6,976 nucleotides of DNA from Pseudomonadota bacterium (lineage in GTDB: Bacteria > Pseudomonadota > Alphaproteobacteria > Sphingomonadales > Sphingomonadaceae), in the NCBI GenBank assembly GCA_023390415.1, contig JAEWCW010000075.1, positions 1-6,976 on the forward strand, written 5' to 3'. Position numbers and translations under genes: made by a program. Below the pieces are notes generated by a model that was given only the letters and a program-made list of their open reading frames with translations, did no database searches and was not told the origin of the DNA. Position 1 is the first letter of the stretch, and every line of letters begins with the position of its first letter. Positions 5,271 through 6,976 of the stretch are shown piece by piece.

Positions 5271-6146
5271 ATGCAGATCAAATCCCGCTCCCTCGCATTG
5301 ATTGCGGTCGCCACGGCCACGCTTCCGCTTGCGGCCTGCGCCGGGGGTGGGGGCGGTCCGCGCACCGCCGCCGACACCCGCTATGTCGCCCGCGACGTGA
5401 ACACGCTCTACAATGCCGGCAAGGAGCGGCTCGACCGCGGCCTTTACCTGCAGGCGGCGGCGATTTTCGACGAGGTCGAGCGCCAGCATCCCTATTCGGT
5501 CTGGGCGCGCCGCGCGCAGCTGATGAGCGCTTTTTCCTATTACGCCGCCAAGGATCACACCAAGTCGATCGACTCGGCGCGGCGCTTCCTCTCGATCCAC
5601 CCGGGCAACCGCGATGCGCCTTACGCGCTCTATCTGATCGCGCTCAATTATTACGAGCAGATCGGCGACGTGACCCGCGATCAGGGCACCACCCGCCAGG
5701 CGATGGACGCCCTCAATGAAGTGATCCGCCGCTATCCCACCAGCCGCTACGCCGCCGACGCGCGGCTGAAGCTGGACCTGGTCCGCGATCACCTCGCGGG
5801 CCACGAGATGGAGGTCGGCCGCTTCTACCAGAATCGGCGCCAGTGGCTCGCCTCGGTGATCCGCTTCCGCAACGTCGTCGACGATTATCAGCAGACCAGC
5901 CACGTGCCCGAGGCGCTGATGCGCCTCACCGAGAGCTATCTGGCCCTCGGCATGCCCGAGGAGGCGCGCCGTTCTGCGGCCGTGCTCGGCGCCAACTTCC
6001 CGACGACGCGCTGGTACGAGCGGGCCTTCAATCTGGTGCAGAATTTCCGGCCGAACCCCTCGCGGGCGCGCCAGCCGGAAGCCACGCCCGCAGCGGCGCC
6101 TACACCGGCTCCCGCCGAAACCCCGCCGGCCACGCCGCAGCGCTGA
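5271..6146 (+). CDS. bamD: BamD, outer-membrane beta-barrel assembly lipoprotein
   Basis: This encodes 291 residues. A lipoprotein signal peptide is clear: basic MQIKSR, hydrophobic core about 7-20, and lipobox LAAC at 20-23, so Cys23 should be lipidated. The next residues are Ala and Gly with no Asp at +2, consistent with outer-membrane sorting. The mature part has the BamD TPR architecture: YNAGKERLDRGLYLQAAAIF (47-66), then HPYSVWARRAQLMSAFSYY (73-91), FLSIHPGNRDAPYALYLIAL (106-125), the YEQIGDVTRDQ loop (128-138), NEVIRRYPTSRYAADA (149-164), and a fifth repeat near 212-245. The C-terminus from about 265 is an Ala/Pro-rich tail. BamD is an essential partner of BamA in the BAM complex, working on the periplasmic face of the outer membrane. 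A plausible AAGAAG ribosome-binding site precedes the ATG. In alphaproteobacteria the gene is often followed by recN, as here. Confidence 0.96.
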   Translation: MQIKSRSLALIAVATATLPLAACAGGGGGPRTAADTRYVARDVNTLYNAGKERLDRGLYLQAAAIFDEVERQHPYSVWARRAQLMSAFSYYAAKDHTKSIDSARRFLSIHPGNRDAPYALYLIALNYYEQIGDVTRDQGTTRQAMDALNEVIRRYPTSRYAADARLKLDLVRDHLAGHEMEVGRFYQNRRQWLASVIRFRNVVDDYQQTSHVPEALMRLTESYLALGMPEEARRSAAVLGANFPTTRWYERAFNLVQNFRPNPSRARQPEATPAAAPTPAPAETPPATPQR

Positions 6147-6213
6147 CCGGGGCCATTTCCGTCCGGCGCGCGATGACGTAGACCGGGCCGATGGATGTGA
6201 CTGCAGCGCCGAC

Positions 6214-6976
6214 ATGCTGACCGGACTCTCGATCCGCGACCTGGTCATCATCGAGACGCTCGATCTCGATTTCGGCGCCGGGCTTGGCGTGCTCACCGGC
6301 GAGACCGGTGCCGGCAAGTCGATCCTGCTCGATGCGCTCGGCCTCGCGCTCGGCGCCCGCGCCGACACGTCGCTCGTCCGCGCCGGCCAAGTCCAGGCAA
6401 TCGTCACCGTCAGCTTCGAGCTTCCCGCCGATCATCCCGTCCATGCCATCCTCGCCGAAGCCGGCCTCGATCCCGAGCCGGGCGAGCCCCTGGTCGTCCG
6501 GCGCACCGTCCGCGCCGACGGCGGCAGCCGCGCCGCCGTGAACGACCAGCAGGTCTCGGCCGCCTTGCTGCGCGAGATCGGCGCGGAGCTGGTCGAGATC
6601 CACGGCCAGCATGACGAGCGCCACCTCCTGAACCCCCGCGGCCACCGCGCCCTCCTCGACTCCTTCGGCGGTCTCGACTCCTCGGTCGTCGCCGATGCCT
6701 GGGACGAGGTGCGCGAGATCGAGGAGGCGCTGGCGGCCGCGCGCGCCGCAGCCGAGGATGCCGATCGCGACCGCGAATGGCTGGCCCACAGCGTCGAGCA
6801 GCTCGCCGCGCTCAATCCGGAGCCGGGCGAGGAGCAGAGCCTCGCCGACGCCCGCGCGGCGATGCAGGCCGGCGCCCGCCTCGCCGGCGAGCTCGACGCG
6901 CTCGATCAGCTTCTGCAGGGCTCCGAGGGCGGCTTCGCGGCCCTGCGCCAGGCCGCCCGCCGGCTCGACCGCATCG
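6214..6976 (+). CDS. recN: RecN, SMC-like DNA repair ATPase (3' end outside window)
   Basis: The frame is open from ATG at 6214 to the window edge, giving 254 residues of a protein usually about 550 long. RecN is a cytoplasmic SMC-family ATPase acting in recombinational repair of double-strand breaks. The start MLTGLSIRDLVIIETLDLDF is characteristic. Walker A is GETGAGKS (29-36), followed by ILLDALGLALGARAD, RRTVRADGGSRAAVNDQ (96-112 region) and the RecN-typical LVEIHGQHDERHLLNP (126-141). From about 160 the sequence is Ala/Glu/Arg-rich and should be the first coiled-coil arm. The Walker B half and second arm lie beyond the window. The start is fixed by homology; upstream ATGs at 6191 and 6195 are out of frame and the ribosome-binding site is weak. 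The 67 bases after bamD show no terminator and no clear promoter, so cotranscription with bamD is likely. Confidence 0.95.
   Translation, partial: MLTGLSIRDLVIIETLDLDFGAGLGVLTGETGAGKSILLDALGLALGARADTSLVRAGQVQAIVTVSFELPADHPVHAILAEAGLDPEPGEPLVVRRTVRADGGSRAAVNDQQVSAALLREIGAELVEIHGQHDERHLLNPRGHRALLDSFGGLDSSVVADAWDEVREIEEALAAARAAAEDADRDREWLAHSVEQLAALNPEPGEEQSLADARAAMQAGARLAGELDALDQLLQGSEGGFAALRQAARRLDRI

Noticed and set aside
5166..6407. A 413-codon minus-strand frame across bamD and the start of recN
   Set aside because: It lies antisense to two firmly identified genes, and its product is compositionally biased with no family resemblance.
6100..6789. A 229-codon minus-strand frame inside recN
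   Set aside because: The + strand frame from 6214 carries the RecN Walker A and HGQH motifs, so the antisense frame is a shadow.
1..6976. CRISPR arrays, insertion sequences, toxin-antitoxin pairs, prophage genes or long direct repeats
   Set aside because: I looked for spaced repeats, transposase motifs, terminal inverted repeats and small gene pairs, and saw none. Gene density is nearly full with conserved housekeeping genes.

Overview
The window looks like a chromosomal housekeeping segment of a G+C-rich alphaproteobacterium, most likely Sphingomonadales. That placement is inferred from three things: the protein sequences, the order yajC-secD-secF followed by a Mth938-domain gene, and bamD next to recN. 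No mobile element, CRISPR array, phage gene or compositionally foreign block is visible. Every well-supported gene belongs to a known family, and I see no convincing undescribed multi-gene system.

Layout. The left edge holds the C-terminal part of a TPR-type protein (+, cut by the window start). Thirteen bases past its stop lies the CCA end of a convergent tRNA-Pro(GGG) gene (-) with a recognisable candidate promoter. A leader of about 145 bases follows, containing a GC-rich hairpin and a 20-codon upstream ORF. Then comes a tight + strand block: yajC, secD (TGATG overlap), secF (10-base gap) and a small Mth938/NDUFAF3-like gene that starts at GTG inside the secF 3' end. A family-4-type glycosyltransferase gene runs the other way, and its 3' end overlaps the Mth938 gene by 14 bases. 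A 115-base divergent intergenic region, with several short palindromes and a CtrA-box-like sequence, separates it from bamD (+). The 5' third or so of recN (+) follows after 67 bases and runs off the right edge.

How the genes fit together. YajC, SecD and SecF form the accessory complex of the SecYEG translocon that uses the proton gradient to pull exported proteins across the inner membrane. BamD is an outer-membrane lipoprotein of the BAM complex, which inserts beta-barrels delivered through Sec. The Mth938 gene is cotranscribed with secDF by position; its relatives include the mitochondrial complex I assembly factor NDUFAF3, so a role in membrane-complex assembly is plausible but unproven. 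The glycosyltransferase and RecN (DNA repair) have no evident functional tie to the export genes.

The points most worth a second look are the yajC leader (hairpin plus uORF ending on the ribosome-binding site), the Mth938-secDF linkage, the tail-to-tail overlap with the glycosyltransferase, and the CtrA-like box in the divergent promoter region.
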